Below are positions 10,591-21,274 of a stretch of 64,000 nucleotides of DNA, piece by piece. Location of the stretch: NCBI GenBank assembly GCA_035772735.1, contig JASDFA010000019.1:69540001-69604000 (forward strand), given 5' to 3'. Within the stretch, counting starts at the first letter, position 1; each line of letters opens with the position of its first letter. Origin of the DNA: Datura wrightii (lineage: Eukaryota; Streptophyta; Magnoliopsida; Solanales; Solanaceae). The position numbers and the translations under genes are program-made. The notes under the pieces were generated by a model. It ran no database searches and was not told where the DNA came from. It worked only from the letters and a program-made list of their open reading frames with translations.

Positions 10591-11217
10591 CTTTTTGGAG
10601 ATAAGTGAGACTTACATCCCCGCTGGAGTATCATCTGATTATGTAAGGCTTACATTGTTCCCATTTTCACTATTGGGAGAAGCAAAGAGGTGGTTGAAAG
10701 CTGAGCCACCTAATTCCATCACCACTTGGGATGATCTTGCAAGAAAATTTTTGATACGATTCTTTCCATCTGGGAAAACAGCAAGACTTAGAAGTCAGAT
10801 TCTAAGTTTTAAACAAAGAGAAGGGGAGAATCTGTATCAAGCTTGGGAAAGACTCAAATCCATGTTACGAGATTGTCCTCACCATTACCAGTCCAATGAT
10901 GTGCTGGTGCATACTTTCATAGAGGGTTTGGAACCCCACACAAAAATTTTGCTAGACTCAGCAGCTGGGGGACAAGCATTAGAAAAGACTTATGAGGAGC
11001 TATATACTTTGTTAAATCGTATTTTGGAGGGAAATCCAGAGTGGAATGCGGACTCTTCTAGAGGAGGAACAAGGAAAGCAGTAGGAGTCTTGGATGTGGA
11101 TGGTTTTACAGCTATCACTGCACAGATAGCTGCGTTGAAAAATCAACTTAACACCCACTTCAGCAATATGAGCTTGAATCAACCTCAAGCCCCAGTTAAT
11201 GTAGTGCAACAGATTTA
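10591..11217 (+). pseudogene. Ath-2 gag, part 2 (capsid-like core)
   Basis: Gag proteins form the cytoplasmic particle. This is the best-kept part of the domain: VRLTLFPFSLLGEAKRWL, SITTWDDLARKFLIRFFP, REGENLYQAWERLKSMLR, VLVHTFIEGLEPHTKILLDS, LNRILEGNPEW. A TAG at 11215-11217 ends it, but the same frame continues with CEVCGSNEHSAEC, a degenerate zinc knuckle (spacing C-x2-C-x4-H-x3-C), and an N/Q-rich stretch with one more TAG at about 11344. About 207 residues remain before the first stop. Confidence 0.9.
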
Positions 11218-11506
11218 GTGTGAAGTATGTGGTAGTAATGAACACTCAGCTGAGTGTTTTGGTGCAAATCCAGATTCAGTGAACTTTGTTGGTAATGTAC
11301 AGAGAAATAATCACCAACAGTATGGCAACAACTACAACTCTAATTAGAGGAATCATCCAAATTTCTCCTGGGGTAGTAATAGCCATCAAGGGCAGAGTTC
11401 GAATCAGGGTGCGCAGAGAAATCAACGAGGGCAGCAGAACTATCAAACTCAATACAAAAGCAACAATGCACCTCCTTCTCCACCACCACCACCCAGCATT
11501 GAGGAA

Positions 11507-12013
11507 ATGTTTAAAACAATGATAGTTAACCAAGCTCAATTGCAGGCTGACTATGTGAAATTGGCGGAAGATGTAAAGAACAATCAGTTAGCTACAAAGG
11601 CGTTGGAGTACCAGTTTGGGCAACTAGCTGGAGCTCAAAACACCAGGCCAAGAGAAGGACTACCGAGTGAAACTGACTCGAATCCCAAGCAAGTAAATGC
11701 AGTGACCACAAGGACTGGTTTACAACTCAAGGAGGTGGAACCTGAAAGACCACCTCAGCAGTTAGGAGCAATGGAGAAAGAAAGGGAACATGATGATGAG
11801 AGGGGGAAGAAGAAGGAAGCTGAACCAGAAAGACCACCACTCCCGTTCCCTCAAAGATTAAAGAAACACAAGGAGGAAGCGTGTTTCAAAAAGTTCATGG
11901 AAGTGCTTAAACAGGTACACATTAATTTACCTCTTGTTGATGTTTTGCAGGGAGTGCCGAAGTATGCAAAGTATATCAAGGACATCGTAGCTAACAAAAG
12001 CAGGCTGACGTAG
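11507..12013 (+). pseudogene. Ath-2 gag C-terminus / gag-protease linker
   Basis: 168 codons: an amphipathic MFKTMIVNQAQLQADYVKLA segment, SNPKQVNAVTTRTGLQLKEV, a charged E/K/P-rich linker, then PLPFPQRLKKHKEEACFKKF and VPKYAKYIKDIV. In Athila this links Gag to protease. The TAG at 12011-12013 falls just before the protease part, so Gag and protease are no longer one frame. Confidence 0.85.
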
Positions 12014-12014
12014 T

Positions 12015-12701
12015 ATGCTATGGTGGCGCTTACTGAGGAGTGCACTTCCCGGATACAGAACAGGTTGCCCACAAAGCTCAAGGACCCTGGGAGCTTTACA
12101 ATTCAAATCACAATTGGGCAGTATCCGAGCTCGTGGATTATGCAATCTGGGAGCAAGCATTAACTTGACGCCGACATCGGTATTCAAGAAGTTGGGTTTG
12201 GGCAGTCCTAGACCAACTACAGTGATATTACAGTTAGCGGATCGTTCTTTGGCCAGACCAGATGGCATAGTGGAGGACGTGCTGGTGCAAGTGGGCTCCC
12301 TTATTTTCCCGGTGGATTTTGTTGTGCTGGATTTTGAGCCAGATGCGGAAGTCCCATTTATTTTGGGACGTCCTTTCTTGGCAACCGGAAAAGCGTTGAT
12401 TGATGTAGCCGCAGGGCAGCTAACCATGCAGGTGCATGACAAGGTGGAGGTATTTGATGTGTACAAGGCCAAAAAGCTTCTAGCCATATATGAGGAGCTT
12501 TCAGCAATCAACGTGCTAAATAAAGCAGATATTGTTCAGATATTTGATTCTCGAGATCTAGTGGGAAAACCACCGATTGAGGACACCCCAAAACTGGAGT
12601 GTGGCAAGAAGATCGAAGTGCCAGATTCTTGGTTAATGGGCAGCGGTATAAGCATTACTGGGGTGAGGACGTTATTCGAGAGAAGACGTCCGTCACTCTA
12701 G
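12015..12701 (+). pseudogene. Ath-2 aspartic protease remnant, catalytic Asp changed
   Basis: A pepsin-like retroviral-type protease that cuts the polyprotein. Seen: CNLGASINLTPTSVFKKLGL (the usual D-L-G-A active site reads N-L-G-A, AAT at 12144-12146), then VILQLADRSLARPDGIVEDV, FPVDFVVLDFEPDAEVPFIL, GRPFLATGKALIDV. The N-terminal strand (TEECTSRIQNRLPTKLKDPG) is in another frame just before about 12120, so there is also a frameshift. Both lesions imply inactivity. No reverse transcriptase follows; the sequence reaches the post-pol hairpin within 55 bases of the stop. Confidence 0.88.
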
Positions 12702-12752
12702 AGGATGATTGAGTGTCAATGACGTCGAGCCGCGACGGTAAACCAGGCGCTG

Positions 12753-12770
12753 CACGGGAGGCAACCCGTG
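12753..12770 (+). promoter_or_regulatory. Post-pol RNA hairpin with AGGCAA loop (Ath-2 copy)
   Basis: CACGGG-AGGCAA-CCCGTG: perfect 6-bp stem, loop identical to Ath-1's at 3690-3707. Of six base pairs two differ between the copies (T-A to A-T; T-A to C-G) and both stay paired. It has survived although pol itself is deleted here. Confidence 0.65.
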
Positions 12771-13009
12771 AAATTGTTGTACTAGATGAGTAGAATTAGT
12801 TAAAAAGAGAAAAAAAAGAGGAAAAGAAAAAAAAGAAGAAAAAAAATAAAAATAAAACCAAAAATTGTGTTCATGTTTGAAACCTATAAATTCTAACCAA
12901 TTTCTTGTTGTGAGATGATTTTCAGGTGGAACGGGGGCAAAAATGCAAAGGATTGCAAAGGAAAAAATCGAGGTGAGAAAAAATTAAAAAGTGGCAAGAC
13001 AGTGAGCCT

Positions 13010-13222
13010 ACGCGATGGCTCCGTGTCACGGAGGAGGGCCTCCGCGTTACCCTCCGTGACACGTTGAAGGTATTATGGCTCCGTGTCACAGAGGAGGGCC
13101 TCCGCGTTACCCTCCGTGACACGTTGAAGGTATTCTGAAATCTTCACAAATTCCAAAAAACCTACGCGATGGCTCTGTGTCACGGTGGGGGTGCTCCGCG
13201 TTACCCTCCGTGACATGTTGAG
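13010..13222 (+). repeat. Ath-2 internal CG-rich array (GTGTCACGGAGG words)
   Basis: Two near-identical 61-bp units (about 13015-13075 and 13076-13136) plus a third diverged unit (about 13165-13222). Each has GATGGCTCCGTGTCACGGAG... and ends CCTCCGTGACACGTTGA, i.e. inverted half-sites. The same words fill the Ath-2 LTR promoter (7520-7765) and occur in the Tek-2 LTRs (20797-20872, 28645-28720). The array lies upstream of a CT-rich leader and splice donor preceding ORF2. Confidence 0.8.
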
Positions 13223-13419
13223 GTGTTATTCGCGTCGGGTCACACCGGGTCGCCGGGTGACCTGCGCAAAAAAACCTCTTTTTAACCCCGAAAACCCCTC
13301 ATTTTTCCCATTTCTCACTCCCCTCCATGACAAAACCCCTAAAATCCCTCCTTCCCCAATGTGACACGGACTTAGGATCAAATTTTCTTCAACTTTTCTT
13401 TGAGTTCATCGAATTAAAG

Positions 13420-14063
13420 GTATGTTCTTGAACTTAACCTCAATGTTTGCTGAAATTTTCAATTTTTAAGCATGTTAGGTGACTAAAGCTTTCCCTAGGT
13501 GTAAATTGAGCTTGAATTCATTTAAGTTATTGTTGATTGATGTTCGTAGTACCGTTATGATTATATGAACTCGATAAATACATGTTTGATTGATTTTTTG
13601 CAAAATTGGTAGCTAGGGTTGGAATTTGTATTGGAAGAAACTAAATTTGGTTGAAAATGTGAAAATAATTGAGTTGTGCATGTTGGGTGATGTAAATGAT
13701 GTTGTGAATATAGATGAATATGCTAAATAAACAAGGGAATTTTTGGGAAAATTAAATTGGTGAATTGCATAGGTTGTGGTTGTTGAGGAAAATTTTGGCA
13801 AAGTGCTATGTGATGTAATGGAATCGATGGTGATATTGTGATTAGTTGTACGAAGTCTGAGTAGTACATAGTAATTATTCCATCGACTTATCTGAATGCA
13901 CGAGGCATGTTGATTGATAAAAATTGGAAAAGAATGATTGTCTTGCTGAATTGTTTTCATTGTGGCTGAAGACTAAGTGTGGGGTGGCCTAACTCAACCC
14001 AACCTTAATCGAAGCAAATTGTTTGACTTGAATAACATTGGAACTGTCTATTTGATTTGACAG
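13420..14063 (+). other. Putative intron before Ath-2 ORF2
   Basis: Donor AAAG/GTATGT at 13419/13420; acceptor TATTTGATTTGACAG ending at 14063, only two bases before the ORF2 ATG (14066). The interval is AT-rich like plant introns and contains no coding sequence. Splicing would join a leader starting downstream of the 13010-13222 array to ORF2. Sites are seen; use is inferred. Confidence 0.5.
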
Positions 14064-14065
14064 GA

Positions 14066-15286
14066 ATGATGTCAAGAAGGCAAGACAAAGGAAAGGGCGC
14101 ATCTACATCAGGCACTGGGAGAAAAAGGATTAGACTGGGAACGACAGTTTCAGCAGCACCAGCGTTCCACGCGGCCAACGTCGTCAATACGGAATCCGAT
14201 GGGTGACGGACGAAGGGAAGAAATGGTATGCAAAAAATAAGGAGACCAAATACTTCCCTGTGGAGCACATTGCAAGGGAGCCACTTGCACAGGAATTCCC
14301 CAGAATTGTACACCGGATTGACGCTGTCGGGCTGAACTTCATCTTCGAAGAGCCCAAGGAGTGCAATCTCCAATTGATTCAGGAGTTCTACGCAAACTGG
14401 AACCCGACACTCCGCAGTCACACCGTTAAGATAAGGGGGCAGGTTGTCACCTTTGAGCCCCATCACCTGAATGCCATATTGGGGGCGCCGGACACAGACG
14501 CCCATGTACTCCAGTAGCTGAACATAACCACCTTATGCGGATATCAGACGCACTCTGTGTGGAGCCCGTTCGACAGCACGGTGGAGCAGGCACAAGGAGA
14601 GGGGCTACCATCAGATGCTGCCTTACTCTCAAATGAACAGGGAAGCCAGGATGTGGCTCAAAATTGTGTGTTCCTGCCTGATCCCGGGGGTGCACATGAC
14701 AGATGTCTCCCGGGATCGAGTGTGCTTGGTTTATGCCCTGATGAAAGGGCTTGAGATAAATGTTGGGGCAGTGATCATCTCCGCCATGAAGAGGGCCCGT
14801 TTGTATCAAGGGCACAGGTACGGGTTTGGTGGTTTTCTGACCACGTTTCTGAGGAGCCTTGACATCTAGGAGGAGGCCCTAGACTACATCCTGCAAATGG
14901 ATAGGCGTGCCTTGGACGTCACCAAAACCAAGGCACCCGACACCACTCATGGGCCAGTTCTCACACTAGCGGAGTGACATGCTCGGGATGATCAGTATAT
15001 GGCCCGCATGTACGGGATGCAGATGTTGCAATTGCGAATAGGCGGAAGGCCAGCAACAGAAGATGAGCTATGACAGCTCGAGCTAGATTACCCCTTTGGC
15101 GAAAATACCCGGGCTCTATGCCGAGTGGGGCCAGATTTTGTGGAGCCTGTAGATGATGATGTCCCCACTGATGAGGAGACACGCCGCGATAACTCAGATG
15201 TCGAGTCAGATGAAGACAACAGGGGCGACTCAGATATAGGGGACAAGGCAACGGCACCTGACGAAGAAGTTGAATACTTCGATTGA
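14066..15286 (+). pseudogene. Ath-2 ORF2 ('putative plant transposon protein' type), frameshifted
   Basis: This is the post-pol ORF of Athila elements. Starts MMSRRQDKGKGASTSG; the frame then shifts at about 14165-14200 to WVTDEGKKWYAKNKETKYFP. Core wording is LNFIFEEPKECNLQLIQEFYAN, then VVTFEPHHLNAILGAP, then SQMNREARMWLKIVCSCLIP and LVYALMKGLEINVGAVIISA, which resembles the plant-transposon-protein domain found in many plant retroelements (family knowledge). Stops at 14515 and 14868 and frameshifts break it. The tail is very acidic (DDDVPTDEETRRDNSD...). No convincing signal peptide or membrane segment, so I do not call it an envelope. Function unknown. Confidence 0.75.
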
Positions 15287-17083
15287 TCAGGGAGTTTCAC
15301 CACCTACTTCTGTGCTATGTTGAATTTGATGAACACTGGGGACAGTGTTCTGTTTAAGTGTGGGGTGGGAGTACTTAGGCGCCAGTTGTTTTGTTGTTGT
15401 TTATGTTCATGTCTTGTTGTGATGCCTGTTGTGAAAAAATTGTGACCCTGTGATTTTGTGCATATGTTTTGTATTGTAATTCGGTGTTGTAATGAATGTT
15501 AAGCTGTTTTGTGCTGTGTTGAGTTGTTGTTAGCTGGTTGTGTAAATATTTTTGTTTTCTATAGAAATTATTGATATTTTTAAAATTTTTTGTTGAATTT
15601 TTTATTATTGGGTTCTCGGCGTTTGTTTTCGGTGCTTTTACCGAGAATAGTCCCATTGAACCGAAGTCGTAAATAGTGACCATTCCCTATGATGGATAGA
15701 TGACAACCGTCTTAAGGGAAATGTAGTCTATAGGAGTAGTTTTGTTATTTTCTTTTATTTTCTTTCTTTTGTTTGTTTCCCAAACGTGTCGCTACTTCAT
15801 GGTTCGGAATTCTTGTTGCGTGTTGTACATGATATTGAGATGCAAAGATGATTCATATGAAAGCATGCAAATGTGAAACATGTTGAGATACCTAGGCCAT
15901 AGAGTTCGATTCGGTGTGATTGAGGCTTAATATTGAATTCTTGTAATTAGCTGATTGAAGAGTCTGTGAATAAGTCTTGAGTTGAGCATGTGCAATGAGT
16001 GTGAGGTGAGGTTTCGATTCTTCCATGATATTGTGAAGTGACTAGAACTTGTTTGGTGTGTGTACGAAACGAAATGAAGGATGTGCAGTGTAGGATAGGA
16101 TGCAAGCATTTCTTTGATTTAACCGAAAGTTTTTCTCTTGTCATACCTACCTTGAATTTACATCCTAGTTAGCCCCATTGAGCCTTTAGCATATTTTTTT
16201 TCTCTTTCGTGAAGAGGTAGAAATCAAGCTTAATCCCTTCTTTTCATTAACCGTGAATTTGATTCAAAACTCTTAAGCACTCAAGGAAAATAATTTTCCC
16301 ACTGTGTCAAGGAGTGAAGATTGTGAAAAGAAAGGAAAAGCGGAAGTGGTGAAAGTAAAGATAAGGTCAAAGGTGCACTTGCCGAATTTAAATAAAATGA
16401 AGATGTATAACTAATCTTTGTTATTAAGTCGAGTGTGCTTAAAGATATGGGAACAAAAATAAAGAAAAAAAGTTAAGAATGGGAGGATGAAGTAAGAAAT
16501 AATGCCCATAATGATGGTGGGATGTATTGAAAGGCGCTTAAGGAGGCTAGATGATATTATTGGTTAGCCCAGTATTTACTAGTTCCTTAGCTTACATTAC
16601 AACCCGTTAAGTCCTACGTGATCTTACATCATGCGTCCTTATATTAGTGGAGTAATACACTAGAGGCAAGCCTATGGTTCATGACACGATGCATGTGAAT
16701 TCTTTGGGAGAGAGAGCAAAATTGTGTTCATATACCCCTAAGTGTAATGCACTGAGATCATATTATTGAAAAGGGGGAAATTCTATTATGTTGTGAGGGC
16801 ACATGCTTGACGAGAGATTGAATTTCGTGTCGAATGTCTTGATCAGTTGATTTGCATGAGTTCGCCAAGATCGAGAGTCGATTCTTGAGTATAGGAGGTC
16901 TTAACGTGGTGAATGTCATTGTGTTGATGGGACTATGCATGTTTTCTTGATGATTTGCTATATTAAATAATCAGTATAACCGTAGCTTGAATTGTCAATC
17001 CAAAGTAGCTATACGTGGGTGTCAATTGCATGAGATGTGAGAGTATTGTTCGAGGACGAACAAGGTTTTAAGTGTTGGGTAAG
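15287..17083 (+). other. Ath-2 3' non-coding region
   Basis: About 1.8 kb between ORF2 and the 3' LTR with no coding I can support. It contains the conserved palindromic motif at 15683-15722 and, at its end, the polypurine-like AGTGTTGGGTAAG (17071-17083) next to the LTR. Long 3' non-coding regions are normal in Athila. Confidence 0.7.
15683..15722 (+). promoter_or_regulatory. Conserved TTCCCTATGAT...TCTTAAGGGAA motif (Ath-2)
   Basis: TTCCCTATGATGG...CGTCTTAAGGGAA: ends can pair (TTCCCT with AGGGAA). Three relatives occur in Ath-1 (33967-34010, 34121-34163, 36565-36606). Non-coding; role unknown. Confidence 0.55.
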
Positions 17084-18425
17084 TGATCTTGGGCAGAATT
17101 ATATGCCCAAGTGATGCTCAAATGCTCTATTTCGTCTTGTTTATCTATCGTTATGTGTACATTCTCATGTGATTCGTAGTTAAAATGTGAATTTATACTA
17201 ACCAACATGATTAGTGTTGTTTTGCAGGAAAAATGTAATTTTAGGAAGCTAAGTTGCATGTTGGTGAAAATCGGGAATGGACTCGGAAGCAAGCAGTGGG
17301 AATGGTCAAGGAAAAGCAGCAAGTATAGGGGCTCCGCAATGGAGCCGTGTCATGCTGCCATCGTGGAGGCAGTCTGCCTCGGATGATTTATTTTGGCAAA
17401 TTTCTAGTGAAGGTTCGCGACGGCGCCGTGGCACGTTGGCCAAGCCCCGTGTTACATGTCGTGGAACGTTGCCTATATTTACCTGGAACATAAATTTCCA
17501 GTGAGGGTCCGCGTTTGCACTGTGTCACGGAGGCAGTGCTCCGCGCTGCACTCTGTGACACGTTGCTTGTTATTCCGGGAAAAATTTCCACTAGTATAAA
17601 TAGCACATTTAGGTTTATTTTTAATCATTCTGACTTAGTTGAGCAAGAACGTGGGTTACAGGCAGTTGAGGGGACGAAAATTTTATGGTTCTTCTCTAAC
17701 TCTTTCTCCTTTATTTCAATTGTTTGTATTTTTTATACTCATTTGATGATGTTTAATCCACAAATGAGTGGCTAAATTCACTTCTTGCTGAGGTTAAGAA
17801 CATTTGTAGTAGAATGTTATTGTTGATCATTTTGGTTTTTCATCTTTTCTTCCATGGTTGTTCTATCAATTCTTGTTCTTACTGCATTAATGTCTGGCCA
17901 ATGTTAATGTATATCTAACAAATCCAAATTTATCTTGAAAAGGAAAGAAATTGGAAAGTTGTGAAATTGGTAGGATATGATCTCTTCTTAGTTTGGGAAA
18001 ATTGAGAATTGATTTACCTTTAGAATAGAAATATATCTGAAAGTCGTATTAGTCAATTAAGGAATCGGTTTCGTATGGATAGAACATGAAATTCTTTTAT
18101 CACAGAAATGTAGGTTGAAGGTTCATGATTCTTAAGTTGGGCAGAACACGAAAGTTTCTCTCCATAGGCAATAATTCTTGACTAGCAACCGAAGGAAAGA
18201 TTAACCAAATTGTATCAATAAATTACTTCCCTGCATGTTCGTTTTGGCCTCGGCTTGCTCATTACTATAGTTCAGACTCATTTTATCATTTTGTCTTAGA
18301 TTAGTATAACTTAGGAAACAAACTCTCAAAATCCTCTTTAAAATTGTTGTCTGCATTTTTAGAGTTAGAGTTCATTAATACTTAGTTCGATTATTACCTT
18401 GGTTCAGACCCTGTGGGATCGATAC
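17084..18425 (+). repeat. Ath-2 3' LTR, first part (rest at 28861-28933)
   Basis: It matches 7277-8620 closely. Tek-2 entered at GATAC (18421-18425), and the remaining 73 bases, ending CCCGAACA, lie at 28861-28933. Removing Tek-2 gives a 1415-bp LTR, comparable to the 1404-bp 5' LTR. TATA box at 17595-17601. Confidence 0.95.
18421..18425. repeat. Target-site duplication GATAC of Tek-2 (partner 28856-28860)
   Basis: GATAC precedes TGTCACACCCC and follows GGGGTATAACA. The intact 5' LTR of Ath-2 has a single GATAC at the same place (8600-8604 region). Confidence 0.96.
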
Positions 18426-20771
18426 TGTCACACCCCGCCTTGGGGGGGGGTACGACTGGCACCTGGTGCCCTTACTAAGATCTGACCTGCTAGACTGTTA
18501 AGCCTGGGCGCGTCTGGCACCTGGCTGGCTCTAACTCAGATTTCTGGAAACAAAGGGCTATATAACGGCTGTAAATATAGCCCCCGGCCCATTGGCCTAT
18601 CGCCTGCTGTACCTGTCTTGGCAGCTAACCAGAAATATAGTAATTCAGGGAAACCTATACGGGCCGACAAGGCCACCATGCTGTCTAGTTATCTGCTGCT
18701 TAATCAAAAAGCACAAACAGAAGCTACGTGACCGGCAAGGTCACCACTACTGACAACTATGGCCTCACACGACCATCACAGAAGTAAGAAAGAGTAAAGA
18801 CAACTATACAACTGCACGGCCCCACACGACCGGCTCATCTGACCACAGGGATTTCATACAGAATGCAAGCCTCTAGGAATAGTAATAGAACTAATCGGGA
18901 CAGGGCCCCGACCTACCCATTCTATATACAACAAAAGGAACTGAACTACACCTCAGAAATTCAGCCTCCGGATGACTGGAGCTGAATACTCATCCGCTGA
19001 CAGGGAGTCACGTAGAATCACCTGCTCGTCTAGGAGTACCTACAGGCAAGTAATGCAGCGCCCCACTGGGCGTCAGTACCACTGGTACTGAGTATGTAAA
19101 GCAACTGAAATAATATAACTGAAAACAACATCTGAAAGCAATAGTATGACTGATGAAGCAGAAGTAGGAGGAATAACTTAACTGTCTGATGATGTAGATC
19201 GTACCTGTTCTTACTGATACCGAAGGAAGTAGGAATCATACCTGGAAGCGTATCATTCTACTACCAACCCACTCGCGTCTAATATAACATGGCATAGTAT
19301 ACATAACATAACACAGCACATACAAACCTTACCCGGCCCCCATAAGCCGGGAGGTACAATCAACACAGAATCTATGACCCTACCCCGGTCATCCCATCTC
19401 CTATAGTGGCTGTAAGCATCCTGCCGGTCCCTGGGTATGCACTTGGGCTCACTGAGCCCCTGACTATAACTGTACCTGAGTCCGAAGGACTCTAAATCAA
19501 CACCCCGGGCGTACCCGCTCGACGGGGGTGTATAAGGGCCGACCAAGGCACAATATGGGGAAACTGGCATCCCATCTTCGTCCCCTTGCGGGATGGCATA
19601 TCACTCCGTAGAGTGACGTATCCTCGTCCTCTGGCGGACGAGTCGATACAGCTATTAACCCTGGGCGGTCAGGGATGCTAGGTAATCCAACCCCAATCAA
19701 TACAACAGTCTCAACTAGTCATGCTGTCTGTGTATCTCATAAGCCAAAACTAATAGGCGTAAGGTATTATATAAATCATATACTGCGCTAATAATAGCAA
19801 TCTGTAGGTGTCTGATACATGCTGAGACAGGTAAGTATAAACATGAATATAGTTCCCTGTCTAACTGTACTGGGGCAAAGGCTATACAAGCGGGTGTTTC
19901 TGCTGAAGACTATGTTGTTCACTAGGTTTCTGTATTAACATGATTTCCTATTTCTAACATGCTTTCTAAACTATATACAGTTACTATTCTATATCTGGAT
20001 TGCTTTACTGATGTTGTACTACCTTGCGAGGTCTCAGCTAAACACAACAATATCTTGGCAGGGCATATTATATCAAATACTGAATATACGGCCAATCTTA
20101 ATCATTTATATTCGAATCTATATCATACGGATAGGTATCGTACACGTTACGGCCCAAAACTGCTCATATTGCACCAATGTTCAAAATAATACAATAATCA
20201 ATTTCTGAACCTTCTACTGGTCTGTAAATTACTACACTGCTTCAATGTTACTCAACTTGCCGAGGAAACTTAACTTTACATACCTTATCTTTGAATATTC
20301 GTCCGTCGGACGAGGCTCGGCCGGTACTTCTACTATTTTCTCCCAACTGCATTCATAAATATGTCAATCAATACTAAATACAACATTATTGTAAAGAGCA
20401 ACGTTACTTTCGATTTAATTTGTAGCCTAAACTTAGGCTTATCGAAAGACGGTCAAAAACTCGCTATTTTTCAGCGGCCCAGAAGGGAGAAATATTTACT
20501 TCTCAACTAGGAACACATAGACATAAGTTTGGAGCAATTCTACTTACTTTAGTTCGGCGGCTCGCCGATTCGTCGGCCGTATTTCGCAAAACTAACTCCG
20601 TAGAAATGCTCTCTGCTGCTAAATACCTTGGTATCTAGGATTAATTTGGGTTTGGGCAGCGTTTGGCAGCGTAATCGGACGAAAATATTTAATTTCCCTT
20701 CGTTTTCCCTCTGCTCACTACGATTCTGGAAATTTCACTAAGTAAATAATGACCTTAAACCGCAGTGGGGG

Positions 20772-20780
20772 CTTTATATA
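20772..20780 (-). promoter_or_regulatory. TATA box in Tek-2 left LTR (copy at 28620-28628)
   Basis: On the - strand TATATAAAG, in the context CCAAGTATATAAAGCCCCC, immediately downstream (element sense) of the CG-rich array. The right LTR has the same at 28620-28628; that one would drive the element. Confidence 0.65.
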
Positions 20781-20796
20781 CTTGGGCCTGGACAAG

Positions 20797-20872
20797 GGCA
20801 ACGTGTCACGGAGCCATCGCGGAGGCCTCACCTCTGTGACACGCTGCCATCGCGGAGGGGCTCTGCCTTGGC
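20797..20872 (-). repeat. CG-rich word array in Tek-2 LTR (second copy 28645-28720)
   Basis: Contains AACGTGTCACGGAGCCATCG, then CTCTGTGACACGCTGCCATC, then GCGGAGGGG: inverted half-sites GTGTCACGGAG / CTCCGTGACAC plus CCATCGCGGAGG. The same words make up the arrays in Ath-2, an element of a different lineage. Position is directly upstream of the TATA box. Confidence 0.75.
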
Positions 20873-21007
20873 TCCTCCCGCCATGGTTCGACGGGTTTCT
20901 CGTCCGATCTTTTCCCGGGCCTTTCCCTAGCACGTATGTCTTTCAAATATGCTTAACCAACGTGCGAATAGGTCATCTAAGTGTCGGGAATTCTACGGGG
21001 TATAACA

Positions 21008-21023
21008 TTCTCCCCCCCTTAGG
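21008..21023 (-). other. Tek-2 polypurine tract
   Basis: On the - strand CCTAAGGGGGGGAGAA, directly adjacent to the 3' LTR. It primes second-strand synthesis. The interval 21024-21274 is 3' untranslated sequence. Confidence 0.92.
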
Positions 21024-21274
21024 AACATTCGTCCCCGAATGTATACTACTGTCTAGAGAACTGTTCACTCTAGTTTCTGGGAAAATTTTGGCAGAGTTTC
21101 CCCTGTAATATGGACTATCGCAACGCCCTGAAACGCAGAAAAGTCCAACACAGGCACTGCACACAATATTCTACAATCCACTGGACAACTGAATACCACT
21201 TCTTTCTTTATTATTTTCAACATACAACCATAAAGTACTGTATAAATAATGATACGGACATACCTGTCGTCTGA

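Larger units (their letters stand above)
18426..21007 (-). repeat. Tek-2 left LTR (3' LTR in element sense)
   Basis: 2582 bp, TGTCACACCCC...GGGGTATAACA, nearly identical to 26273-28855. In element sense it holds a CG-rich word array (20797-20872) just upstream of TATATAAAG (20772-20780). Small open frames within it are chance. Confidence 0.96.

Noticed and set aside
14066..15286. Calling Ath-2 ORF2 an envelope gene
   Set aside because: Its position is that of the so-called env-like ORF of Athila, but I see no signal peptide or membrane segment and the wording fits the plant-transposon-protein family better.
19253..19700. Two overlapping - strand open frames, also present at 27101-27548
   Set aside because: They lie inside both Tek-2 LTRs and match nothing known; equal presence in both copies only reflects LTR identity.
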